Origin: Scatosoma sp045614565
GTDB taxonomy: Bacteria > Bacillota > Clostridia > Christensenellales > Borkfalkiaceae
DNA: 60,959 bases
Direction: 5' to 3'
Assembly: GCA_045614565.1 (NCBI GenBank)
Contig: JAZLDG010000011.1
Span: forward strand, 1-60,959
The notes below the pieces were generated by a model. The model searched no databases, had not been told where the DNA came from, and saw only the letters and a program-made list of their open reading frames with translations. The position numbers and the translations under genes are program-made. Shown piece by piece: positions 1 to 7,836 of the stretch (positions are counted from its first letter, which is position 1; each line of letters begins with the position of its first letter).

Positions 1-25
1 CCCCGAAATGCGTTGCATTTCGGGG
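1..25 (-). terminator. Hairpin downstream of the first lipoprotein gene, candidate terminator
   Basis: A perfect 11-bp stem (CCCCGAAATGC / GCATTTCGGGG) with a 3-nt loop lies 22 bases past the stop of the minus-strand lipoprotein gene. On the minus strand the U-tract would fall outside the window, so termination cannot be confirmed. On the plus strand a short T run (33-38) follows only after a gap. Confidence 0.45.
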
Positions 26-47
26 GCGGGTGTTTTTTCGCCGTTTA

Positions 48-1586
48 TTATGCGGTTTCTTGTGGAATTAGCTCTGTAATCGTGAAGCTGATTTTCGTTT
101 CCGTGGTTGCCGTGATATAGGCAAGCAAGGGCATATTCTTATTTACGCCGTTAAAGACGATACCCGCCGTGCCGTCGGTGTATGGCGTGTTATTGCCGTC
201 AAGCACGCTGCACGTGCCTTCCCAAGTAAGCGTGAAACTCTTATCTTCCGCAATGCGGGTTGCGTAATTGATAATCGTTTGTTCCGTTTCGTTGGCGGCG
301 ATATACGCTTCAAAGGTCAGGGGAACGGATTGCGAATAGGAAATCGTGACTTTTGTATCGGTTGCGGCGGTGTTTAAGAACGTAACCGTCGTAGTTTCGT
401 GCCAGTATAAAAGCACCGTGCCGCTCGTAAAGGTTTGGTTTCCGATTTTGACCTGTACGGCGTTATTCGTTGCCGTCCAAGTAAATGCGTACGCCCCCGT
501 AATGCCAAGCGTTCCGACCGTCGAGCCGTTACCCTGCATATTGATCGTTATATCCGAGTTTTGGAGTTTAATTTCGGTAGGATACTTGTTTTCTTGTGAC
601 CAAGCCGAAAGGGTAAAACTAACGTCGCCCGTCGCTTCGTACGATTTCGCGTAGAAAAGCACCGTTTCGTTTGCTGCCGCCGTGAATACGAACGCGCTTT
701 TTGCAACGCCGTTTTCAAAATACGTTTCCGCTTTGCTGTAATTCGGCTCGCCTAACGTGGCGTCGTATTGCCCGAACGCCAAGGACGAGTTTTCCGTCGT
801 GATTTTATATTCACCCGCCGTCGCTGCGGTGAAAGAAAACAAATTGTTTTCCAATACGTACAATTTCTTGGTGTTTTCGCCCGATTGCACGGCTACGGGG
901 TCGGCGTTTTCTACCGTGTAGGTAAACTTAAAGTTTTCCAAGCCGTTGTCACAGCGCACGAAAAAGTTTGCCGTAGGCTGGCTTTCCGTCGTTTCGACGA
1001 TATACGTTCTCGCGTAAACGCCGTCGTCGCCGCCCGAATAGAAATTATAATCGGTGTTGGTGACGATACGGTATCTGCCCGCCGTGCTAGGGGTAAAGGA
1101 CAGGGGCGCGTTTGCGTTGGCAAGAAGCTTGACCGCGCCACCCGCTTCCGTTAAAAGCGCGGGCGTAGTTTCGTATACGTAATAGGTAATACGCGCTTCA
1201 CCTTCTCCGCTTAAATCGAAATAGGATACCTTGAAAGTATAATCGCCCGCGGCGTCTGCCGTGAAATAATATTCGGGCGTTTCGTTATCGCCAAAGCTTG
1301 CGCCGTCCGTACTGTTTACGACGTACGTTCCCGCGTTGGGTACGTTTACCGTAACGGTCGCACCAAGATAAAAGTTGTCGCTTCCCGTAGGTGCTAAATC
1401 CACCTTTTTCCCGTTGACGATCGTCTTATAATAGGACGGCGTTTCCGCGGGTTGTTGGGTTTGCGGGCTAGAATCTGGTGAAGACGAAGCCGAGCTGTCG
1501 TCCCCGCCGCAAGCCGTCGTAACGGCAAGGGAAGCGGTGGCTAAAAAAGCCGCGACAAGTAAAAGTAAGGTCTTAAATTTTTTCAT
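48..1586 (-). CDS. Secreted lipoprotein with repeated beta-sandwich modules
   Basis: Predicted surface lipoprotein of 512 residues, function unknown. It has a basic N-terminus, a hydrophobic segment and a lipobox-like V-T-T-A-C with the acylated cysteine near residue 26, followed by an acidic, Ser/Pro/Gln-rich linker typical of lipoproteins. The rest is a run of roughly 100-residue beta-rich stretches with recurring phrases such as AGTYVV, AGDYTFKV, AGRYRIV and AGEYKIT, which resemble bacterial pre-peptidase C-terminal or Ig-like folds (inference). The start is placed at the ATG at 1586 because an AAAGGTG ribosome site lies 6 bases upstream; the GTG at 1595 overlaps that site. It is the last gene of a four-gene minus-strand cluster, only 20 bases after its neighbour, so co-transcription is likely. 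Confidence 0.85.
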   Translation of the reverse strand: MKKFKTLLLLVAAFLATASLAVTTACGGDDSSASSSPDSSPQTQQPAETPSYYKTIVNGKKVDLAPTGSDNFYLGATVTVNVPNAGTYVVNSTDGASFGDNETPEYYFTADAAGDYTFKVSYFDLSGEGEARITYYVYETTPALLTEAGGAVKLLANANAPLSFTPSTAGRYRIVTNTDYNFYSGGDDGVYARTYIVETTESQPTANFFVRCDNGLENFKFTYTVENADPVAVQSGENTKKLYVLENNLFSFTAATAGEYKITTENSSLAFGQYDATLGEPNYSKAETYFENGVAKSAFVFTAAANETVLFYAKSYEATGDVSFTLSAWSQENKYPTEIKLQNSDITINMQGNGSTVGTLGITGAYAFTWTATNNAVQVKIGNQTFTSGTVLLYWHETTTVTFLNTAATDTKVTISYSQSVPLTFEAYIAANETEQTIINYATRIAEDKSFTLTWEGTCSVLDGNNTPYTDGTAGIVFNGVNKNMPLLAYITATTETKISFTITELIPQETA

Positions 1587-1592
1587 AGTTTT

Positions 1593-1599
1593 CACCTTT
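1593..1599 (-). promoter_or_regulatory. Ribosome binding site deciding the start of the 48-1586 gene
   Basis: AAAGGTG on the minus strand, 6 bases before the ATG at 1586. It contains the alternative upstream GTG (1595), which would have no ribosome site of its own. Confidence 0.6.
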
Positions 1600-1606
1600 G
1601 AAAACG

Positions 1607-3415
1607 TTACGCGTTTGCGGGCGTAATGCTCGCCGTGACCGTAAACGCGTTTAACGCCGTTTGAGAAGTTACGAGTACGGTAAAAGAAACGTTACCGTCG
1701 CCGTCGGGGGTTGCGTTGCCGTTGCTGTCCACGCCGCCGATAAATTCAAAGCTTACGCCGTCTTGTTCGCTCGTCAACGCAACGACGCCGCCCGCGGATT
1801 GCACGGTGTAACGGTATACGGCAAAGTATTGCACCGTTCCGTCCGTGGCAAACACTTCCAGCGTTTGCATCGTCGTTTGACCGAGCGTAGAAAGGGTAAA
1901 CGGATCAAGGTACGTGCCTTGCGGTTTGGAAACGGTGACGGTAAATTCGCCCGTTTCGCCGTCCACGCGGGAAAGCATAAAGGTCTTGCCGTTCACTTCG
2001 TCCGCTTCGATCGTCACGGAAAATTTACCGCTGTAATTTTTTCTGTCGATCGTCAGCCAAGCGTCGTCACTGTTGCTCGTAAGGGTGTAATATCCCGCCG
2101 ATTTATCGTCCCCGCCTTGCCATTTCAAGTTGAAATAGGTCGGGGTGAACGCTTCGCTGATTGTAATCGTGTTCGTGCCTTCGGTCAAGGGAACGGGGTA
2201 ATAGATCGAGCCGAGTTTCGCTACGCGGTAGTACGAACAAGCCGCAAGCCATTGTTTTTCGCTCGCCACCGCCGTCGCGCCTTCTTCTTGCACGAGCGGG
2301 TTGATTTTTACGTATAAATTTAAGAAATCGTAAAGTTCTTGATTGACGGGGTATAAGCCGTCCGCGTTTGCCGCGTTTACGTAACAAACTTTGGTAAGAT
2401 CGGTTTCCCCATCGCCGCCCTTGTCGTTAGTGATAAAGTTGATATAATCGTGAACGATATAATTCCCCGTCGTTTGATCTACGCCGTAGAACAACGAGAG
2501 TGCGTTGCCAAGGTCTTGCGCTTCGGAGAAGGTCGCGCCCAAAAGTCTGGAAGGCGCGTCTACCGCCGCGTAAATAATTTCACCCGGTTCTTCCACCGTA
2601 CCCATACGGTAAAAGCCTTTTCTCGTGACCGTGTTCGTCGTTTTGCCGCCGATAGGGGTGGTGAACGTCAATTCCGCGTTTGCGTCGAAGAAATAATTGC
2701 TGGTATACGGAACGGCGTTGGGCTTGCAATAATCGGGAACGGTTGCTTGCCCCGCGATTTCCTTGGGGGTAATGGGGTACCGCGTGGTGGCGGGAGCGTT
2801 GATTGCGTCCGCTACGCGTACGAAGCGTAAGCGTACCGTTTGGCTTTCGCCCGTCGAACGAATCCCGTACACGGCGCGCCATTGTCGATTATTGTGTGCA
2901 TCGCTACAATTTACGAGCGAATACAATCTTCCGTCGCGCAAAGTAATGGCAGGCTCGCCGATATATTCGCCGCTGTCGGACGTGGGAATATATTGTTCGC
3001 TTGCGTCGTAGCGGATAATTTCCAAATTCTCCGCTTTGTCGACGGTATAGAGTGCGTATTGTCCCGATTTGCCTTGATAATCGGTCGTGGGATCGCCCTT
3101 ATAAGCGTCTTGCGTGGCAAAGGATAAGAAAATCGTGCCGCGGGGGGACGTTTCTAGTTCGTAATATAACCCCGCTTCGCCTTGTAAGCGGTCGAACGCC
3201 GAGCCGCTGCCTTCTAAAAATTCGGAAAGGGTGATCGTAGCATCGTCTTGCGGGAGCTTGATATACCCGTCCAAACCTTCGTTAGGGTCGGCTACCGTAC
3301 CGCCGTTTGACGACGAGCTTGACGAAGAACTGTCGTCGCCGCCGCAAGCGGCGAACGCGGTCAGTGCAAAAAGGCAGGCAAGGAGCAACAAAGATAATTT
3401 TTTCAAAAATTTCAT
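1607..3415 (-). CDS. Secreted lipoprotein sharing a module with the TlpA-lipoprotein
   Basis: Predicted lipoprotein of 602 residues, function unknown. The signal peptide ends in F-A-A-C (Cys24), followed by an Asp/Ser-rich linker with a poly-Ser run. Residues about 318-402 contain a pattern (YPVNQEL, then LNLYV, then W-L-A-A-C-x-Y-Y and a Gly) that recurs twice in the 950-residue lipoprotein next door, so the two proteins share a module. The C-terminal third is beta-rich. An AAGGAG ribosome site precedes the ATG. The gene lies 18 bases after the 950-residue gene and 20 bases before the last lipoprotein gene. Confidence 0.85.
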   Translation of the reverse strand: MKFLKKLSLLLLACLFALTAFAACGGDDSSSSSSSSNGGTVADPNEGLDGYIKLPQDDATITLSEFLEGSGSAFDRLQGEAGLYYELETSPRGTIFLSFATQDAYKGDPTTDYQGKSGQYALYTVDKAENLEIIRYDASEQYIPTSDSGEYIGEPAITLRDGRLYSLVNCSDAHNNRQWRAVYGIRSTGESQTVRLRFVRVADAINAPATTRYPITPKEIAGQATVPDYCKPNAVPYTSNYFFDANAELTFTTPIGGKTTNTVTRKGFYRMGTVEEPGEIIYAAVDAPSRLLGATFSEAQDLGNALSLFYGVDQTTGNYIVHDYINFITNDKGGDGETDLTKVCYVNAANADGLYPVNQELYDFLNLYVKINPLVQEEGATAVASEKQWLAACSYYRVAKLGSIYYPVPLTEGTNTITISEAFTPTYFNLKWQGGDDKSAGYYTLTSNSDDAWLTIDRKNYSGKFSVTIEADEVNGKTFMLSRVDGETGEFTVTVSKPQGTYLDPFTLSTLGQTTMQTLEVFATDGTVQYFAVYRYTVQSAGGVVALTSEQDGVSFEFIGGVDSNGNATPDGDGNVSFTVLVTSQTALNAFTVTASITPANA

Positions 3416-3433
3416 AATTGATTTCTCCTTATT

Positions 3434-6286
3434 TTACTTGCCCAAGGGTTGATAGTAATAACACATCATTTGCCAAGAGTTTTCAATCCCGCCGAAGCCG
3501 TCGTAAGCTTTCGTGAACTTGATCAAAATTTCCATCAACGCTTTATCAATTTTGGTAAAGCCGTACAATTCCCCGTCGTTACGGTAGGCAAAGAATAAAT
3601 ACTTATTCATTTCGTCGGTATAATCGGTATACCCGCCTTTACCGTCGGAAAGCCAGAACAAACGCTTGTTTTCCGCGTATTCGTGCGCCGATTCGATAAT
3701 ACCCGCAATCGATTGCGACGAGAAAAGATAGGTCGTGTTGACGAGATCGAGATAGATCGCGTCGTCAAGCCCCGCGTACTTGTCGCCAAGGAATACGCCG
3801 TCTTGGTCGGTTACGCGATAGGTATCCGTCGCTTCGTCGTATTTCACCTTTTGCGCGTCGGGCAGGAAGGTTTCGCTCGTTACGGGATTATAGCTGTAAG
3901 GACCGATCGCCGCGTTCGTTAAAACGGCGTAGTTTTCGCCCTTATAATCGATTTGCATATCAAATTCACCCAAATCGTTTAAGAAGAACGCGAATAAGCA
4001 GTAATAGGTCTTGCCTTCTTCCATATAAATAACGATATCGAAATTATCGTAATTCCCCGTTTGACTTAAAATGAAATCGTCGCTGTACGCAAGCTGCGTT
4101 TTTCTATCGTCGGCAAAGATCCAGCATTGCGGGTCGGTGGAAGAATCGCTCCCCGTCAAATCCGCACCGACTTTGGAATATAAGTGATAGATCCCCGATT
4201 TGGTAGGGGTGAACTTGTGCTTAATGCCAAGCGGCACAAGCGACATATCGCATACGATACGGTTTTCACCTTCCTTGATCGGGATTGCACCGTCGAAGGT
4301 TACGCCCGCCGTGGGGTCTTGCATTTGCGGCGTATTGCCGTAATGGTCGAAATACAAACAAAGCTCTAACCATTCTTCCGTGTAATTCGCCTTGTGGTAT
4401 TTCGGCTCGTAATAATCCTTGTGATATTGCTCGTTGTATTCGTCGCCGATTAAATCGAGCGATACGCAAAGCTCTAAAAGCTCTTTCAATTCCTTGGTTA
4501 CGGGCACGTAGCCGTTTTTGGAGTTGTTAGCCGCCCAAGCAAATTCTTCGATCGCTTCTTCCAAATTATAGCCTTGGTATACGACGAGCCCGTTATATGC
4601 GAGCTGCCAAAGATCGTACATATTCCAACGCGTCGAGTTTATAATGTCGACGAAAAGTATAGGATCTTTTTCGATATCCACGCTCGTCGCGCCTTGGCTG
4701 ACTACGTGATAATATCCGTCGCTCGTCGAGTATAAAACGTTTGCGTAATTTGCGTACTTGGTTGTTTTTTCTGCCGTGGACAGCTCCTTGACTTCGCCGT
4801 TTTCACCAAAAGGCGAGTTATACCCCGTCGCCGCATAGCGGAAGATATCTAAATCCACGTTAGAAGCGTTTAACACCGATTTATCAAGGAAACGCAGGTT
4901 TTTCAAATATACCACGTCGTCGCCCCCCGAAAGGGTAGCGTCCTTATCGTAAATGAGCGTAAGCGTGTGCTTGCCCGTATGCGCCGTTTCAAATACGTAC
5001 GCGTAATAGGTATTCCATTGCTTGGTCGTGGGTACGCCCGAAAGTCTATGGATAATCGCGCCGTCCATCATTACGAACAGTTCGTCCGCTTTGTTTTCGG
5101 TGCTGATATACGCGTCGAATGCAAGGACTTTGTTTGCTTCCGCTTCAAATTCCGCGTTCAAAATGGCGTAGGAATTGTCGATCGTAGAGTTGGACGCGCT
5201 GATATATTTCCCGTCCGCTTGCGTTTCTTCTACGATCCAAGGCCAAGCGTATTCGTCGTCCGTTTCCCAAGAATAGTTAAACGCCGTCGAATCGCCTGTC
5301 AGGGCTTCGTCGATTTTTTCAATCGCGGGAGCGGATACGGTGGGCTTCACGAGCTCCGCGCCGCCGTCGCTGCCGTTTTCGCCGTCGCCTAAACCGCTTT
5401 CGATGACCGTTTGCTTGTAATCGTCGCCGACGAATTTATCAAATAGGTTGGTAAAATCGGCAGTGGAAGTGATTGCACCCGAGTGCAAATAAGAAACGAC
5501 GCCGTAACGGTCGATAATGACGGAAGTGGGGATAGCAGCGGTGTTGAAATGATCGGAAATCACGCTACCGGCGGGCTGACCCGACATCGGGAACGCGAGC
5601 GAATATTGTTTTTTGAATTCGCGTACCGCGCTTTGGTCGTCCGAGCTTTCGATGCTCACCGCAATCACGTCCACGACGCTTTCGTACGTGTCGTACGCGT
5701 TTTGCATTGCGGGGAATTCGGAAACGCAAGGACCGCACCACGTCGCCCAAAAGTTAAGAAGCACCATTCTTTTTTGTTCTAACGCTTCGGAAAGAATGAA
5801 AATATCCCCGTCGCTCGTTTCCACGGCGAAATCGTACATAACGTCTCCAAGACGGTAAAGCTTGGTGGACGGCGTCGTTTCGTCGGTAATGAGCTGCGCC
5901 GTGAAATCGATGGTGACCGTAGTCCCTTCTTGGGTGGACGTTTGGTAAATAAGGTCGCTATTTTTTACGCTCCAACCCGTAGGCACGTCCGAAACGGTAA
6001 CGTTGTACGTACCCGTTTGCGCGATATCTTCGTCAAGGAAAAAGGCGTTGCCTTGCGCGTTCGTCAAAACGGACGAGAGCTTCGTTTCGCCGTCGTATAA
6101 AGTAACGAGTACGTTGCGAAGCCCAAAACCGCCTTCCGATTGCGTACGGACTTTATACACGTAGTCGACGGGCTCTACAAGCCCCGAAGACGAATCGCCG
6201 TTGTCGTCGCAAGCTGTGATTACGCCTAGGCTAAAAGCCAAAACGAAGGCTACGGCAAGCGTAAGGATTTTCTTAAAAAATTTCAT
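3434..6286 (-). CDS. Large lipoprotein with TlpA/ResA-type thioredoxin domain
   Basis: 950 residues, exported and lipid-anchored (lipobox V-I-T-A-C, Cys26). Domains seen in order: a Cna-B or carboxypeptidase-regulatory-like beta domain (about 42-132), a TlpA/ResA thioredoxin-like domain (about 145-285) with redox motif W-C-G-P-C at 183-187 and the cis-proline I-P-T at 252-254, a jelly-roll-like beta domain (about 330-470), then two copies of an uncharacterised module (about 543-650 and 843-947) separated by another beta domain. TlpA-type domains handle extracytoplasmic disulfides, for example in cytochrome maturation, but no haem or cytochrome gene is near, so the substrate is unknown. TlpA proteins are usually under 200 residues; a fusion of this size is unusual. 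It is the second gene of the lipoprotein cluster. Confidence 0.88.
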   Translation of the reverse strand: MKFFKKILTLAVAFVLAFSLGVITACDDNGDSSSGLVEPVDYVYKVRTQSEGGFGLRNVLVTLYDGETKLSSVLTNAQGNAFFLDEDIAQTGTYNVTVSDVPTGWSVKNSDLIYQTSTQEGTTVTIDFTAQLITDETTPSTKLYRLGDVMYDFAVETSDGDIFILSEALEQKRMVLLNFWATWCGPCVSEFPAMQNAYDTYESVVDVIAVSIESSDDQSAVREFKKQYSLAFPMSGQPAGSVISDHFNTAAIPTSVIIDRYGVVSYLHSGAITSTADFTNLFDKFVGDDYKQTVIESGLGDGENGSDGGAELVKPTVSAPAIEKIDEALTGDSTAFNYSWETDDEYAWPWIVEETQADGKYISASNSTIDNSYAILNAEFEAEANKVLAFDAYISTENKADELFVMMDGAIIHRLSGVPTTKQWNTYYAYVFETAHTGKHTLTLIYDKDATLSGGDDVVYLKNLRFLDKSVLNASNVDLDIFRYAATGYNSPFGENGEVKELSTAEKTTKYANYANVLYSTSDGYYHVVSQGATSVDIEKDPILFVDIINSTRWNMYDLWQLAYNGLVVYQGYNLEEAIEEFAWAANNSKNGYVPVTKELKELLELCVSLDLIGDEYNEQYHKDYYEPKYHKANYTEEWLELCLYFDHYGNTPQMQDPTAGVTFDGAIPIKEGENRIVCDMSLVPLGIKHKFTPTKSGIYHLYSKVGADLTGSDSSTDPQCWIFADDRKTQLAYSDDFILSQTGNYDNFDIVIYMEEGKTYYCLFAFFLNDLGEFDMQIDYKGENYAVLTNAAIGPYSYNPVTSETFLPDAQKVKYDEATDTYRVTDQDGVFLGDKYAGLDDAIYLDLVNTTYLFSSQSIAGIIESAHEYAENKRLFWLSDGKGGYTDYTDEMNKYLFFAYRNDGELYGFTKIDKALMEILIKFTKAYDGFGGIENSWQMMCYYYQPLGK

Positions 6287-6310
6287 AAATATACCTTGTA
6301 TTATATAGTA

Positions 6311-6664
6311 TTATTTTGCGGTAAGTACGAGCGTATATTCGCCGTAAGCCTTCAAAACGCATTTTTCCGCGGTGTAAGAGTTGGAAAACAATTCGTCGTT
6401 AATAACGTACACGCCTTCGTCCGCTTCGATAACCACTTTGCCGTCTGCACCGGTGGTTTTAGGCGCAAGACAGCTACCTTTTTCGCCCGTTGTTTCGTCG
6501 TAAGAACAAATACCGATTCTAACGCCTTCAATCGCTGCGCCGCTTGCATCTTTTACGTAAACGGTGTATGCGGTTGCCGTGCCGCCGCAAGCCGTCAAAA
6601 CGAGCATTCCAAGCGAAAGCATTGCCGCTGCCATAAGCGCGATAAGTTTGTTGAGTGTTCTCAT
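6311..6664 (-). CDS. Small lipoprotein with carboxypeptidase-regulatory-like fold
   Basis: 117 residues, first gene of the lipoprotein cluster. The signal peptide ends in L-T-A-C (Cys26). The mature part is a single small beta domain (YTVYVKDASGAAIEGVRIGI, then GADGKVVIEA) resembling CarboxypepD_reg/Cna-B folds, and matches in style the first domain of the 950-residue protein. It has two further cysteines, about 13 residues apart, that could form a disulfide and could be a substrate of the neighbouring thioredoxin domain (inference). The ribosome site AAGGAG is clear. Confidence 0.82.
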   Translation of the reverse strand: MRTLNKLIALMAAAMLSLGMLVLTACGGTATAYTVYVKDASGAAIEGVRIGICSYDETTGEKGSCLAPKTTGADGKVVIEADEGVYVINDELFSNSYTAEKCVLKAYGEYTLVLTAK

Positions 6665-6749
6665 AAGTCTATTCTCCTTATAAAAGTTAATTTTTCTTCA
6701 TTTTTTGCGTTTTTTGTCGGTTTTTAGGGCTTTTTTATCAAAAAAACCG

Positions 6750-6755
6750 ATTATA
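6750..6755 (-). promoter_or_regulatory. Candidate -10 box for the lipoprotein cluster
   Basis: TATAAT on the minus strand, about 86 bases before the first lipoprotein start. No good -35 box sits at 16-18 bases (a TTGTAA lies 13 bases upstream), so this is a weak call. The 243 bases between 6665 and 6907 otherwise hold only AT-rich sequence and the nagB terminator. Confidence 0.3.
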
Positions 6756-6857
6756 CGCCACAATACAGTTACAATAATTCTATCATAAAAAGCAAAAAAA
6801 AGCAACTATTTTATCGACGAAACGAATTGTATTTCTCGTTTTCAATGAAATTTTAAT

Positions 6858-6886
6858 AAAAAAAGCGGCGAGCCGTTGCTCGCCGC
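6858..6886 (-). terminator. Rho-independent terminator of nagB
   Basis: Perfect 9-bp stem (GCGGCGAGC / GCTCGCCGC) with a 4-nt loop, followed on the minus strand by seven U residues, 22 bases past the nagB stop. Confidence 0.9.
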
Positions 6887-6907
6887 AAATATATAATGTA
6901 TAGGGAA

Positions 6908-7630
6908 TTAAAGCAAGCTTGCCGCGTCCTTGTCGCAAACGATAGTGACGAAGGGGTGAAGCTGTAAAACGGAAGCGGGAAGCGCGGGGGTGATTTCGCC
7001 CTGTACCATACCCTTTACCGCCGCCGCTTTATTTTTGCCCGAAACTACCATAACGATGGATTTTGCTTGCATAATGTTTTTAATACCCATCGAAAGTGCT
7101 TGACGGGGTACTTCGTCGATAGAAGCGAACAAACGGGAGTTGTCTTTGATCGTGTTTTCGGTTAAGTCCACGAGATGGGTTACCGAATCAAAGGGAGTGT
7201 TCGGTTCGTTGAAACCGATATGTCCGTTCGAGCCAAGCCCTAAAACCTGCACGTCCGCGGGCATTTTCGCAAGGAGCGCGTTGTAACGGTCACATTCCTT
7301 TTGCAAATCGGTCGCGCTGCCGCAGGGTAAGTTGGTTTGGGTTTGGTCGATATCGATGTGGTCGAATAAGTTGGTACGCATAAAGTACGCGTAGCTTTGG
7401 TCGTGGTCGGCGGTTAAGCCCACGTATTCGTCAAGGTTGACCGTTTTTACTTCCTTGTAGGACGTACCGTTTTCCACGTGGTCTTTAATCATATTTTGAT
7501 AGGTGCCGATGGGGCTTGATCCCGTGGCAAGCCCAAGAATGGCTTGGGGATTGTTTTTTACGACGTCGATGATGATTTCGGCTGCTTTTTTGCTCATTTC
7601 TTCATAGTTTTCGGTAATGATAACTTTCAT
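6908..7630 (-). CDS. nagB: Glucosamine-6-phosphate deaminase
   Basis: Converts glucosamine 6-phosphate to fructose 6-phosphate and ammonia, linking amino-sugar breakdown to glycolysis. The protein has 240 residues, the normal length for Gram-positive NagB. Family motifs are present: the phosphate loop G-L-A-T-G-S-S-P near 33-40, N-L-D-E-Y near 65-69 with the general-base aspartate, and G-L-G-S-N-G-H-I-G-F-N-E-P near 131-143 with the catalytic histidine. GAGGTG precedes the ATG. It is monocistronic: its own promoter lies upstream and a strong terminator downstream. No nagA is in the window. Confidence 0.97.
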   Translation of the reverse strand: MKVIITENYEEMSKKAAEIIIDVVKNNPQAILGLATGSSPIGTYQNMIKDHVENGTSYKEVKTVNLDEYVGLTADHDQSYAYFMRTNLFDHIDIDQTQTNLPCGSATDLQKECDRYNALLAKMPADVQVLGLGSNGHIGFNEPNTPFDSVTHLVDLTENTIKDNSRLFASIDEVPRQALSMGIKNIMQAKSIVMVVSGKNKAAAVKGMVQGEITPALPASVLQLHPFVTIVCDKDAASLL

Positions 7631-7644
7631 AAATTACACCTCAC

Positions 7645-7670
7645 AGTTTTATAGTATACATTATAAAACT
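7645..7670. promoter_or_regulatory. Inverted repeat over the nagB -10 box, candidate operator
   Basis: Perfect 9-bp arms AGTTTTATA / TATAAAACT separated by 8 bases. The right arm overlaps the nagB -10 box and the left arm covers the transcript start, the usual position for a repressor site. No match to a named regulator can be claimed; it could also form a hairpin at the mRNA 5' end. Confidence 0.45.
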
Positions 7671-7688
7671 TTTTAATAATAAAATCAA
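7660..7688 (-). promoter_or_regulatory. nagB promoter
   Basis: Minus strand TTGATT (7683-7688), 17-base spacer, TATAAT (7660-7665), 30 bases before the nagB start. Confidence 0.8.
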
Positions 7689-7744
7689 GCGTTTAACGGA
7701 AAATAATTCATTTTGATAATTTTACAAAAAGACCGCGCAAGAAT

Positions 7745-7773
7745 TTGACAAAATAAACGCAATGTGATAAAAT
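7745..7773 (+). promoter_or_regulatory. Promoter of the purine permease gene
   Basis: TTGACA (7745-7750), 17-base spacer, TAAAAT (7768-7773). Transcription should start near 7780, giving a leader of about 57 bases. Confidence 0.85.
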
Positions 7774-7836
7774 TATGATAGCTCGTTGAAATAACGGGCA
7801 AAAAATACTTACTAAATATTTATAAGGAGAGTTGTT

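Noticed and set aside
7774..7836. Possible purine riboswitch before the AzgA-type permease
   Set aside because: The promoter leaves only about 57 bases of leader, too short for a purine aptamer plus switch, and no three-way junction sequence is present.
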